Below, in pieces: positions 24,930 to 37,500 of a stretch of 64,000 bases of DNA; position 1 is the first letter of the stretch; every line of letters begins with the position of its first letter. The position numbers and the translations under genes are program-made. The notes under the pieces are model-generated. The model saw only the letters and a program-made list of their open reading frames with translations. It searched no databases and was not told the origin of the DNA. This stretch comes from Apteryx mantelli (lineage: Eukaryota > Chordata > Aves > Apterygiformes > Apterygidae): NCBI RefSeq assembly GCF_036417845.1, contig NC_089978.1, forward strand, positions 134,782,288 through 134,846,287. Reading direction: 5' to 3'.

Positions 24930-26345
24930 TAGGGTTATATATTTTTAAGCCAGCAAACAACGAGGAGTCCTAAAAGAGTTAACTAACAAGCTTTCTAGCC
25001 CATTGATTCCGATTTTAATTAATCTTGGGATATTAGAGAAATACCATTAAGACATTCACCACAGTATTCCCAAAAGGCAAATGAAATGACTCAATGTCAT
25101 AAATTTGATATTAGTCTGAGGCAAAATAATGGAAAAGCTGTTGAAATGAAGAATTAATGAATGAAAAATATAACCTATAATCCAAACTATCAGCTTGGTT
25201 TTATGAAATATAGATTTTGTTAAAAAAAAAAGCGCCAAACCCTAATTTCATTCTTTGATGATATTATCATACATTTGGTTCGACACAGGGGACTGCATAG
25301 GTGCAACGTATGTAAATTTTTGTAAGGCATTGACCTAGCACCATAAGTCAAAAAAATTTACTGTACATAATCAACAGAGCACATATTAAAAGGATTAAGA
25401 AATGCCTAGCCTGCAAGTCTCAAAAAGAAGCTAATAAAAGGTTGCACTGAATGATGCTTTTCAAGTTCATCTAGGTCAGATGCAACATAGCATTTTCAAC
25501 CTGGATCTGAAAGTAAAAAATAACAGTGACAAAACTGGCAAAGTGGTGAGTAATCTGGACCATCAGCAAGCTGGGTCGATTCGAACAAAATGATCTTCAG
25601 TACAGTCAAATGTGAAGTTTAAGTATCTACGAAATAAGAACTCAGGTCATACCTGCAGAAAGGGGAAAACACTATCATGGATAGCTGAGACTTCAGATGA
25701 TCTAGGAGTCATAGCAGACAAGCAGCTAACATGAGCTCCCAGATAATGCTGTGAGAAAAGGGCAAATGCAGTCCTCTGCAAACTTAAGGCAAAGGGCAGG
25801 GGGACTTTGTCCATGGCACTGGGGCTTGAACACTGGGTTCCAAAATCAACACTTTAACAAGATACTGAAAAATGTGACAAGATGTAGAGAGAGAAAACAA
25901 ATAATTCACGGGCTGGGGGAAATCCCTTACAGTAAAATATTTAAGGAGTTCCATCTATTTAGCTTGTCAAAAAGGAGACTGAGAGGTGATACTACAGTGT
26001 TTAAATATCTGGCCAGGGGATAAACACCCACTGTGCTCCCATCAATGGGATGGATGTATCCAGAACTCATAGCTGGAAGCCAAAGCCAAACGAATTCAGG
26101 GGAGGAGAAATTAGGTTCAACATTTAAAGAGTGAGAACACTAAGCCCTTGAAGCAGGCTACTAATGGAAGGGATAGATTCTCTGTATCCCAGAGCCTCAA
26201 AATCAAGCCAATGCATTTCACTAACGCATACCTCAAATATACATTAGCTATTGGGGCTCAATACAGGATAAATGGGTTGAAATGTCACCTGTGAAATGCA
26301 GGAAGTCAAATCAGACAGCTTCTTCTAGCCTAAACTATGAATCTA
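24930..26345 (+). mobile_element. Eroded CR1 LINE copy, RT region to 3' end
   Basis: Follows CR1 order: 'aaaataatggaaaagctg' (25121-), a degraded reverse-transcriptase stretch around 25.2-25.34 kb ('tttttgtaaggcattgacctagcacc'), 'gcagacaagcagctaacatgagctcccag' near 25.71-25.74 kb, 'ctatttagcttgtcaaaaaggagactgagaggtga' near 25.96 kb, and an end like 'cttctagcctaaactatgaatcta' near 26.32-26.35 kb. Old and internally deleted. Confidence 0.7.
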
Positions 26346-26977
26346 CAAAACACTTCAAACATTTGCAGCCAAGCCTGGTGACTAAGCGCACAGAAACAGT
26401 TCTCTGCCACAGGCTACACGCGTGCAGTGTGATGGGCAGAGCTCCTAGCTTGCCTTGTCAGATCCACTAGGCTGCCCCAAGGCAGGGATGCGCTATTCTC
26501 GCATTCACACAGCTGCTCAGGACTCACAGTAACAAGATGCTCATGCAGTGTTCTGGTGCATGGGGAAGGAACACACGTCACAGGGGCAGGGTGCTCACAG
26601 CAGCACCTCCACAAAGCCTTTTACACCAATTTATTTCTATACAAGGTGGTTAAAAAAAAAGCCCCTATTGGTTGTTCATACAGAAGTTTGGGATTCTGTA
26701 GGTTTTGGGTGGGTGATTGTTTTTAAATCCCAACAATGCATGCTTTTCCCTTGTCTTCTCATTCTCTTCTGAGTCAGCCTCCATGATCCAAATAAACTAA
26801 CAAGTGACACAAGACCAGTAGTCATGTGGACCAAAAAAAAGGGGAAGGAGAATTGAAGACGAAGAGAGAGGGAAAAACAAACAAAGATTGAAAATAAAAA
26901 TTCGCCAGGATTATGCGTTTTATAAACACAGAGATAGAAACAGTTACAGCAAGAACAGAGCGGGCTGGGGTTGGGAA

Positions 26978-27012
26978 TAGATATTTATATATATATATAT
27001 ATATATATATAA
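26978..27012. repeat. (AT)n microsatellite
   Basis: An alternating AT run just beyond the predicted ZNF384 poly(A) signal. Confidence 0.9.
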
Positions 27013-27029
27013 ATTTAAGGGGCCTTCAG

Positions 27030-27035
27030 TTTATT
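27030..27035 (-). terminator. ZNF384: ZNF384 poly(A) signal AATAAA
   Basis: Canonical AATAAA on the minus strand, at the point where the GC-richer 3' UTR gives way to AT-rich DNA. A second AATAAA lies at 26630-26635. Cleavage was not observed directly. Confidence 0.6.
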
Positions 27036-28046
27036 CTTGTTGGCTCCCCCTTCTCATTAGATTGGTCTCTCTGTGGGGATCTTCATCCCCTTCTCTCCAC
27101 TGTCCACCTTTTGGGGATTCTCTCCCATGATCAGGGTCCAGAAGAGGCCACCACTGCCATGTGAGTCCAGCCCGTCTTGGCAAGAGGGAACCTGGGAGAG
27201 CATTCTGATGGGAGGTGAGCAAGAAAAGCTAGCCTTTCCCTGCCTCCTGCTGACTCCTTGAAAAGACTGGTCTATTCCTCCTCCTCCTTCCCTTTGGGAA
27301 ACTGGGGGCAGGACAGGTGTGCCACAGTCAGAACTGCTGTTCCACCTTTCAGGGAAGGGAGTAGAGAGAAGGGTGATGATTATTTTGGCAGTCTCTTACC
27401 CTCCCTCCAGTTGCTTTTTGGTTTGTTGTTGATGCCTGCAGGCTCTTTTGAGGAGGTGGGAAGAAGGAGGGAGAGGAGGAGTACAGGCCGCTAGTACATC
27501 ATCCACAATGGGCAGGAAGAGCAATGACCCACACTCCTACAGAGCCTTGGCCATCACACTGCTCAGACAGCTGGGAGAGAGGGAGCAGCCAGTTCAGACA
27601 GACTCCTCTCTATTGCTCTCCATGAGGGGAGGAGACAGTGCAATACTCCACAGCCCTTGGGCAGTTTAGGCACCTGTCAAGTCCAGAGAACACACCTTAT
27701 GTCTTCCCCCTGTCTCACCTTCCACTGGGGAGAAGAAGGTTTCTCCCATCCAGTCCTTGGGGCAGGACAAGCAACCCCTCCTCCCTTTCACAAGCAGGAG
27801 GGACAGGAATGGATATTTCTCTCTTAGACACTCAAGGAAATCCTCAAAAAAACCCATCCAGCTGTGAGCCCTGCCACATTCTTCTATGGCCTGCGGAAAA
27901 TGTGTCCGAGCCCCTGTACATACAAGGACCCTCTCTCTATCCCATCCACCATGCATGTCTCAGCAGGCACCCCCCCTTCATACATATCCTACAGTGAGAG
28001 AGAAGGCAAAACAGGGGCCTTTTCTTTGGGTTTGAAAGGAGGGGAT

Positions 28047-28285
28047 CTTGCATGAGGAAGTGATCCCAGCACAGGAAAGGGGCTCTTGCACAAGGAAGCA
28101 TCCTCCTACCAGGCAGTCTGTTGCACAGAAGGAGCACCCCCTTGAGACAGGCTGTTCTTCAAGGGGCTGCCGTGAACAGGGTTACACGGCCAGAAGAGGC
28201 TGTTGCAGGAGGAGAGCCAGAGACTGTTGCACGAGGGCCGCTGCACAAGCGGTGCCCCTGGGCACAGGCTATGCACAAGAGGCTT
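28047..28285. repeat. Degenerate minisatellite in ZNF384 3' UTR
   Basis: The plus strand repeats a core like TTGCACAAGAGG about seven times with irregular spacing: CTTGCATGAGGA (28047), CTTGCACAAGGA (28085), GTTGCACAGAAG (28121), GTTGCAGGAGGA (28202), GTTGCACGAGGG (28228), GCTGCACAAGCG (28242) and TATGCACAAGAG (28267). Confidence 0.6.
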
Positions 28286-28309
28286 TCTGCTCCCTGGGTC
28301 GAGGTCTCT

Positions 28310-28585
28310 CTAGGAGCTGGAGAGGTGCTCCACTTGGATGGCGCTGGTGCTGACAGTGAGGCAGATGTCCTTGTGATGCTCTGAAGTCTTGTAAGGAGTC
28401 AGGTCAAAGGAGCACTGGGGGGGAGGGTTGGGTTGGTTAGTGTCTCCAGAAGGGCCCCCTGCTGCCCCACCCCCCTGGGGCTGGAAGTGCTGCTGCTGCT
28501 GCGAGGCCTGGGCTTGGGCCTGAACCACTTGCTGCTGCGGGTCGGGGATGTTGTGTTTCCGCATGTGCTTCATCAGGTACGTCTC
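28310..28585 (-). CDS. ZNF384: ZNF384 coding exon 8 (stop exon)
   Basis: 276 coding nt after acceptor TTGCAG. Encodes the end of finger 8 (ETYLMKHMRKH), a short Q/A-rich stretch, a Gly/Pro segment and the conserved C-terminus CSFDLTPYKTSEHHKDICLT to EHLSSS, then TAG. Mammalian orthologues carry much longer Gln and Ala-Gln tracts here. Confidence 0.97.
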   Translation of the reverse strand, partial: ETYLMKHMRKHNIPDPQQQVVQAQAQASQQQQHFQPQGGGAAGGPSGDTNQPNPPPQCSFDLTPYKTSEHHKDICLTVSTSAIQVEHLSSS

Positions 28586-31500
28586 CTGCAATGGGAAGAA
28601 CAGCATGAGAGGAGGGGATGACTTTTACAAAAGCCAACAGGGAGGCATACCACAGCTCATGGGGCTGCTCCCATTGGACCTGGAGGATCTACTTCTTCCA
28701 CTTGTGCTCCCCCACCCCATGTGGTGCAAACACTCACCGAGGTGTAGGCCCGGCTGCAGATGGAGCAGGTATAGACCTTGGCATGTTTCACTGTGTGCGT
28801 AGCCAGGTGTACCTCCAACGAGGCAGCATCCGTATACGCGCGGTGGCAGTTGTGGCACTTGAAAGGTTTGTCTTTGTTGTGCTGCCGTCTGTGGGACTGG
28901 GGTGATGGCAGCAGGGCGGAGGAAAGAAAAAGCAAGTGCAGGAAAGAAACTGAATATTAATGCTAGAGGTAGCTTTACCTCTCCCTCTTACAGCCCCTTC
29001 CAGAAGGCTCCAAGTTCCCTAGTCCCAGTATGCTGAGTGATGCATGCCTGGCTCCTGGTGTAGGACGCAGAGCTCTTGTCGCCAGCCCACATCTTCCCCA
29101 CAGATGCCATTTTTTCCTTGGGCATACTAGATGTTTGAAGAGGGGAGTATCCTGACTCTCCACAACCCCCATCTTCTCAGTCTTCACCCAACTCTAAGTC
29201 TTTTCCTTTTTTCCCTCCTCTTTTGCCTCACTCCACATTTACTCCCCACATCTGTCACTGCCTTTGAGGGCAGAATCTGTTTTAAGTGTTCATATGCATT
29301 TACAGCTCTTTGCCACTTGGCACCTCCTACAGTTGCCCTCCTCCAGGGTACTGGAACAGAGCACATCTCTGCTTCCCTAAATCCCAATTCTCACACTCCC
29401 TGATTTCATTGTAATATAAAATACTATCAGATACTCCTGTTTTATTCCACATTTCACATTTAGCAAAAGCCTTGTCCCAGCTGAGTCAGAAAACTCCACA
29501 GAACAGATCAGAGGGAGAAGAATCCAGCTTTACCAAGGTCTCAGCACTTTCAAGTCAAGCTTACAATTCTGCAAAACAGAACTCATTTTGTGACTTCTTG
29601 GGGTCATCACTGCCACAAGAGCCATGAATCATTCCCCCCAGTGCATCAACAGCTTTTCAGTCCTCTTTTGCTTTCCTTCCAGTTGCCCCAATTCCTCCAC
29701 CTCTTCCACAACAGGGCAGAGGTTTCTCCTCCCTCTTGACAGTCATGTTTGCCTCCCCCACTGGTGAGCAGGGCAAGCCCAGCCCCTTACCTGCAGGTTA
29801 GAAAGCTGGGTGAAAGCCTTTTCACACCCAGGGTGAGCACATTTGTAGGGTCGGTCCCCGGTGTGGATACTGTCGAGGAGGAAGAGCACAAATGGGAGGG
29901 AGTGAGCAGCTAGGCAGGGCAGTCTGCCAGGGCCTGATGCTGTGATCAAAATCTCACAGCCACTCAGGAGAGCAGGGTAGGGGATGATGTTGCCTCCAGA
30001 TGCTGTTCTAGCTGGACAAAGAGAGCTCTGCCTAGCCCCTGTGTCCAGCTAGACGTTAAAGAAGATATGCAGTCAAGCAGAGTTCAGAGAATGACTAGGA
30101 ATGAGAAGCAAGAGCTCATGAATGTGTGCCCAGCTTGGCATGTGGGCCACCTGAAAATGTGTTGGGATGGGGTCTGGAGCCCCAGGCTCCTTGCTCCCAG
30201 TTCAGGTGTCCCATATGACCAAGGGGAATCTATTCTCCTGCTTCCCACAATGCCTTGAAAACAGCTCTGTTCCTTCTCAGGATACATGCTCTAATCACTT
30301 TTCCCCTCAGATTATCAGGCTGAAATCACCTACAGCGTCTGTCCCTGTCCCCCTGCAATACCAGAAGCTTCCACACACTCAGTCACAGAGCCCAACCCTC
30401 ATGGTGCCAGGCTGGGATCCCCTATGGCCAATGCCTCTCTATCGCTCTCTCTCTGTGCCCCCCACGGTGCAAGACCAAGGATCCCCAGGGTCAGCATGTG
30501 CCCACCTCTGCCCTGACGTGGTCAGTGTCTCCTGCGCAGCCTCCACTCCGTCCACTCTGGTGGGCCACCTCCTTCTGGGGGTGCAGCCGGCCGCATTCCC
30601 CGCCCGCCCCCTGCATGCTTGGCGCGCGTGCTCCACAGGTGCATGCCGGCAGCGCGGGGGGGGGCCAGGGCCAGGCCCCCAGCCTCCTCTGGCCCTTACC
30701 GTGTGTGCTGCTGCAGGTGGGAGAGCTGGCGGAAGGCCTTCTGGCAGTAGCGGCAGGTGTAGGGCTTGGCCCCCGAGTGGATGCGGAGGTGCTGGGCCAG
30801 GTAGGATGTGTTGGCGAAGCTCTTGGAGCAGTGAGGACACTTGTGTGGCTTGACAATCGCCGTGTGGAGCTTGGAGTGGATCCTGCCGAAGAGGAGGAGG
30901 AGCAGCAGCAGTTGGACACGACCGCCATCTGGCTAGTGCTGATGGAATGAGGGCACAAAGGGGGTGGGACAGCACCACACTATCTGGCTACATGGAGGAA
31001 CTCCAAATGGGGAACGAGCATGTTTGGTCTCAAACCGTGCTCCCCTTGGATTCAAGAGACCATGGTCTGTCTGCACCGGGGGAGGATCCAGAGAGAGGAA
31101 CAATAGAGTTTGGACTGAGGGGCATTGGCAGATCTGTGTGTGGGAAGCCTATGGCTGGAACCGCAGGGGGCTGCAAGTCTGGACTGAGATGTTTGGCAGA
31201 ACTACGCTGGGGTGAGAGGGAACAGTCTTTCTACACCCACTCTACCCTGACAAAACAAATCCTACCTTCTGTCAGAAATACCACTCCATTACAGACGCCC
31301 CTTAAGAGTAAAGCAGCGCTAACCTCTGTGTACACCCAGCCCCTCACAGCAAGCAAAAAGTCATGTGTAAGATACCACTACTGCCAATTTGTTGAGTATG
31401 AGAAGTGACCAGCCTGTGAAAAACAGCAAGGTCTCCCCAGGTAGTCACCCACTGAGAGTGCTCACAGCATGCTGGGATGACAGCAACATGCAGTGCGGAG

Positions 31501-34500
31501 GGCCCCCAGCCTCCTCTGGCCCTTACCGTGTGTGCTGCTGCAGGTGGGAGAGCTGGCGGAAGGCCTTCTGGCAGTAGCTGCACGTGTAGGGCTTGGCCCC
31601 TGAGTGGATGCGAATGTGCTGGGCCAGGTAGGAGCTGTTGGCGAAGCTCTTGGAGCAGTGAGGACACTTGTGTGGCTTTGTCTCCGTATGGGACTTGGAG
31701 TGGATCTGCATCTCCGACTTGGAGTAGAAGGTCAGCGAACACATCCGGCACCTGGGACCGGGGTGAGGGGAAGAGACAGTGTCATACGGGGGCAAGCCCC
31801 AATATGTATCAATTCTAACTGGACGGGGTCTTCCATATTGAGTGAAGAAGGAATAGTTTCTTGCTATGTGGTTTTGAGGAGGTTTCACCTGGGATACTGC
31901 GCTTAGCTGCGAGTCCTCCAGTTCCAGAGGGGCAAACTTAAGCTAGGAACTGGCAGAAGAGTCCAAATTACACCTTGCAGCGAGACAAGTAAAGGTCTTA
32001 GAAGAATTAAAGAGGTTAATTTATTAGGCTTAGAAGGGAGACAGGGCAGCACTTCAGAAATTTTCTAACAGGAATCTGAAGGGGTCTGAAATAATAATTC
32101 CCAGACAAAAAAAAAAAAAAAAAAAAAAGAACACTTTTTCATCTATGATTTATTTCAGTCAAAAAAGCTGGAAAGTCTGGAAATCCCAAGTTAAGGTTCA
32201 ACTTCATAATCAAAGTTAATTCCACATACTGCAAAGTCTACAAAAGCAGTTATGACCAAAACCACTTAACTCTGCTCCCATTTTTGGAGAAGACACTTGA
32301 GTAGTTGGAAGACAATGCTGAAAATGAGAACAGTGCTGTTTTTCTAGTGGGTCTCACAAAGGTACTCTGGAAATTAAATGTGTTATTTCATTGGTCTCAT
32401 GGGCTTTCATCATTTCTACCTTACTGATGTGATACATAACACCTTGTCTAGGAGTTTGGATCCATCTGTTCCCATAATGATGGGAAACATATTTGGTAAC
32501 ACATAGACTCTTTGAACAGAAAGAAGCAGTTGGCATTTATTTGCTATGGATGCTGCTGTTAAAAAGTGTTCCCCCATCACGGCACAAGGCTGTTAAGAGA
32601 AGCTTGCATTGTTATACAGTTAAAGATGGTAAAAGGTTTTCCGGTTGATAATGTGATAGAGAGATAGAAGCTGCATCCAAGTTACCAGACTTTTTTTTTT
32701 TCCACCCCTCTCTCTTTTTAAATGTGTGCCAACTGAGGGGCAGAGTTAAGGTTTCTCTGAACTTAGCTTTTCATTTGCAGACTTGTTGATTAAAAAAGAC
32801 AAAATGGAACCTGCACTTGGAACTTCCAGGTCACATCAGAGAGAAAAAAAAATGCCACACAGAAGAGGTCTGGCAAACATGACTTCAAGCTTCACAGCAG
32901 GTTGATTATGTTTTTGTCTGGGAATTTTCTCAAGTTCTACAAGTGTTTAAAAATGGCTCAGAGACAAGAGTCCCTGCAGGTGCTACAAGCCACAGAGTTG
33001 ATCCTGCTCTTCCCTGCGTTCATCTATTTGTTCTCCTCTCAGGAGGATACTTCATTACATCTACTATTGTGACTATTCATGTTGGAGTCAGAAGTCTTTA
33101 TGAAATGTGCAGTCTGATCAGTGTATGTAGCGTAGGCAATATTTACCCAGCACCTACCTTAACTTCCACAGGCCCTTCCAAGCCACAGCTTGATTTTAAG
33201 CCATTTAACTGGAAGCCATGCCTCCCTAGTGAGCACACTATTGTACACCTGCCATAACATTTTTTTCTTCTCCATCACTGTTGCTTTACATTCATTATCT
33301 CTTAACAGTTGTTTCCACATTTCCTACCTTCATCTTTTTCTTATTCCACTTTAATTGCAAACCCTAATACAATGCACAAATTAAAATGCATTTATATATT
33401 ACACACATTGGCTAGATGCATCACTATTCAAGAACATATCCTTATATATTCTCCCTCACACAGACACAACCCAATCCTTCCCGGAATCAAAACAGAAAAA
33501 ATTTGGTCTGTTTATCCCTAGGTCTGTTAAAGATATGAGGAGTTAAAATGAACATCACGGTCATCTTAAAAAATAAAAAAAAAGTAGCTTTTTGTTTATA
33601 AACCAAAGTATCTCCAAACATTTGTTCAGTTTGCACGAAAGTTTCTGAAACTTCTGAAGCTAGACTTGACAACATATGCACATTGGAGTGATCAAGTCAT
33701 ACACTTACAAGATGAGGACTGTATCCTTGAAAGCAGTGAAGCTAGAAAGAACTTCCACTTGAACACTAAATTGAAAAATACCTCTGAGTTACCAAGTCCA
33801 GTTCCCCACTACTGCAAGCAATTATGTTATAATTCCATGCATGAATTTATCAAGCTCCATCTCAGAGGATATTTATTTCCAGTACTCTCAATTGAAGTCT
33901 GATCCAGAATCTCACTCCCTGATGAGAATCGTTCAATTGAAAAATAAGCTCCCAATGCGATGTTGTGCTAATATGGCTAACAGAAACATAAAGGGGAAGA
34001 GCAGGTACCACCTTTGTAAATAGGAACAGTATGACTGTTTTTGTAACAGTATATCTAATTCTGAGGTCTGTGTAATCAACAATTATTGAAAAACTCAGAC
34101 TAGATCAGACAACTTAAAGAATGATGTCATGCGTGGAAAAACCTGCCTCATAGTAGAGATTCACTGAGCCCAGTTTGTGTAGGTTTGGAGGAAAGGTTTA
34201 AAGATAACTTGGTCAATACCCATAAAAAAAAAAATCTATGTAGGGAGAAAAATACCAGTTACTAGTGGAATGTTTTATGCAGCAAAGAGAGGTATAATGA
34301 TACAATAGCTAGCAGTAGAAGTTAGAAAAATCCAAGAGGAAATAAGATCTTTCCAACCATGAGAACAAGGCATCTTTGGAACAACAAGCTGAGGCTATGG
34401 TAAAGTCTTAATCATTTGACACCAACAGTAATACCTTTCTAAGAGTTTTGTTCTAGTTCAAATGCAATTCTGGGCAATAATCTTTTCTGTGTGGTACCTA

Positions 34501-37500
34501 TGACCATATATTTTAAAGTCTATACTATTTTGAAAAATCCATGAACCTTACTATGTCATCAAATCTAAGCAGTCCCCCCCATTAATTCTATAATGCCATA
34601 AAGTCATCTGCTCCACTGTCCACCACTACTGTGCACCTTTCCCTCTACTTACAGTTCTGTTGGGTGTCTACCTTCAGATCATAAATTCTCTAGAATAAGT
34701 AAAGAAAAACAGACTGAATGTGCTTTCAAATTTTACAAATAAACTTATAAAGAAGGTAATTCATAACCTCTCCGGCACCTGCATTAGAATGGAAGATAAA
34801 CCTGACCATTAGTGGGGAAAAAAACCTCACCACCAACAAAAAAGTTTGTCTGAATTTAGCAGCTGTAGACATTATATTGTATTGTTTTTCAAACACAGCA
34901 TTAAAAAAAGAAAGTTTTGCAACAACTCATTTTCCAATAATCTAATTATCACCAGCCCTGAGAGGGCAGGAATATTATGTAGCATGAAGAAATTTATGAG
35001 CTTTATGAATTAAAAAAAAAAAAAAAGCTCTGGAATATAGCAGAAAGCTGTACTTCAGACAGTTTCATATTATGTGGTATCAGGTGTTTTCAAAGGAACA
35101 AATGATCTCTTTAATTAAGGGCTTTGTGTTTTGCCCCAGACAGTATCAAATATTAAAGGGGAAGATGCAATCAGCCCTCTAGCGGGCAAATATGGATTCA
35201 AAATAATGTTAGGTCCATATGGATAGTGAGATTACCCTATCTGACACTTCAGTGGTGTTTTTCAGTATTTGATTTCAGTGAAATTTTCCTTTCTGGAGAA
35301 AGGAAAAGCCACAAGTGCTGCTTGCTAAGCAAGAACATAACGATGCATGAAATAATTAGTTTTTTTTCCCCTTAATGACCATTTTAAACCTTTTCTCCTC
35401 AAGTTTCAAAGCATTTCACATTGTGCCTTTAAACTACTGTTACTTCCACTATATTCTTTCTGAGAGCAAGGAACAGACATGATTGCACTATTCCCGTCAC
35501 TGCATGACATAACTTCCTTATGACTGCTTGCCATACCATTCAGTGCCCTTGTTATGGCACTAGAAATTTAGACAGCCAGGAGAACATATTCTTAATAAGG
35601 CAAAGGTGTATTTCTCCATATAAATAGTTAACTTAGTACCCAGCAATACGCCAAAGATCAAAAGTAATGTCTTCCAATATTTATCATTCTTTCTTTTTAT
35701 AGAGAACCTACAGAAGTTAGACATTGAGATAATGTTCATGTTGCACAGAAACACCCTCAAAATCATGAAATGCCAGTAAAAGCTAGATGTACAATTCTAA
35801 TTCTGCTCCCATATGAAAGTCATCATGATGAGTCATTAGTGAAATTATGGTTATAGCAACCGGACTACAATTCTGTGGCATGTAGTGCGGATTTGTTCCA
35901 CTGTTCATGGAATGTGCTGCTTCATCCACTGGATGCTGTTATGAGATAAAATACCTGATGAAAGAGATTTTCATAGTAAAATTTGCCTAACTGATGAATA
36001 GTATATTTCAATCCAGTGCTTAATTAATTGGTATCATAGTTGTGAAGACTCTGTAAGCTTTCACATTGCTTTGAGAATTCAAATTCCTAATATCTGTTCA
36101 GTTTGGTCTTAGATGCTAACTAAGCCCTTGCTCCTTCTGTTGGACTACAAACGCGTTATACTATACTATAATAAATCAGATAGGAAGGTCTGAAGTTAAA
36201 CTAGGTAATAAGAGTTTAGGCTGTCAAAGGTCAGCAATTCAATTAGCAAGGAGAATTTACTCCTTTTGTAACGCACAATTAATGAAGCAGCTAATGCAAA
36301 CATGGCACAGTTCATCATGAATGCCAATTTAACCCCTCCCCCCAATCTTTTAAAGCTGAAGTTAAACACTTCCTTGACAATATTTGTAAGAGGCAGGGGA
36401 AAGGAGATAGTGTAACCATTTAATATATAAAGCTAGAAAACTCAAATAAGACCTAAATAAAGCCAGAGAAAATAAAATTGCCAAATGAAGGCATTTGATT
36501 ACTGTACCTCTTGCTTCCTCACTTCCACATCCAGCATCATCAATGCAAATTCAAAAGTTAACATTATGCTTGCATTTACAAGTTTACACTATTGACATGC
36601 ATACTATCAAAACTGTATCAGCTACACTCAGAGACCTTAGTCGAATTATATCCAGTCCTTCAGTCACTTGGTAGCTTCATAAGGCCACAGACAATAGCAT
36701 GTACCATTTTCCTGGCAGGGCAGCAAGTTTTTTAAATGCTCTCACCATATATCACTTATCCAGTTCTTAGATTTCTGAGGACATTCCAGATTTTGTCTGT
36801 TTTTCCAAACCATCTTTTAAAAATATCAAGCCCAGAATTTTATGTGGTATTTCAGCATGCTTCACCAGTTGCACCTCTTATTTTAATCACTCCAACACTT
36901 ATGTACCCAACAATTGCATTGACCTCCTCTGCCACAGCCTCGCACTGGGAGCTTACATGATATCATTTAATTCCTAAAAAACTTTTTCATAGTCATTGCT
37001 TTCTAGGATACCGTTTCCCTGCCTATATTCCTTATTTTTTAGATCTGAGATGTTCAATGGTAGCCAATAGGGCATTTCTATCCAGGCCCAAATGATTTTT
37101 TTTGCTTTACAGTATGTTCAAGCATCTAAGCCTCAATCGCTGACTCTGCTGGAGAAGTCATACAGTATTATCCAGTAAACTAAGCTTTCCCTTTGGCTAT
37201 ATTAAAACACATCTTGCTTAAATAATCCCAGTTTAACAACCACATACAGCTCCCCTATCATTTTTAGCTATCCATCAGTAATGGTTCCATCTGTAAATTG
37301 TCAGCCATGATTTTATGTTGACCTCGAGATCAGTGAATAATGTCAGACATAGGACCTTGTCTACTAATTTCTGAAATCGGTCACCATTAGGATTAAAGAT
37401 CAGCAAAATAACAAAATACAGTAAGGTGTTTCCCAGTACAGTGATAAGATGCAAAAGCTAAGATTAAAAGGATACAAAACCCCATGAGAAAGCACTAACA

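Larger units (their letters stand above)
19211..26600. other. Intergenic region between the ZNF384 end and the ING4 promoter
   Basis: AT-rich, with no gene recognised. It is largely eroded CR1-type sequence in both orientations, with a poly(T) run at about 20951-20970. Confidence 0.6.
27015..28309 (-). other. ZNF384: ZNF384 3' UTR
   Basis: About 1.3 kb of non-coding terminal-exon sequence between the TAG and the AATAAA near 27030. It is GC-richer than the flanking intergenic DNA and pyrimidine-rich on the plus strand, hence purine-rich in the mRNA. It contains a degenerate minisatellite at 28047-28285. A second AATAAA at 26630-26635 could give a longer form. Confidence 0.65.

Noticed and set aside
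30439-30978. Plus- and minus-strand open frames overlapping ZNF384 exon 5
   Set aside because: They are shadow frames of the zinc-finger exon and its GC-rich flank. The exon itself is explained in another frame with correct splice sites.
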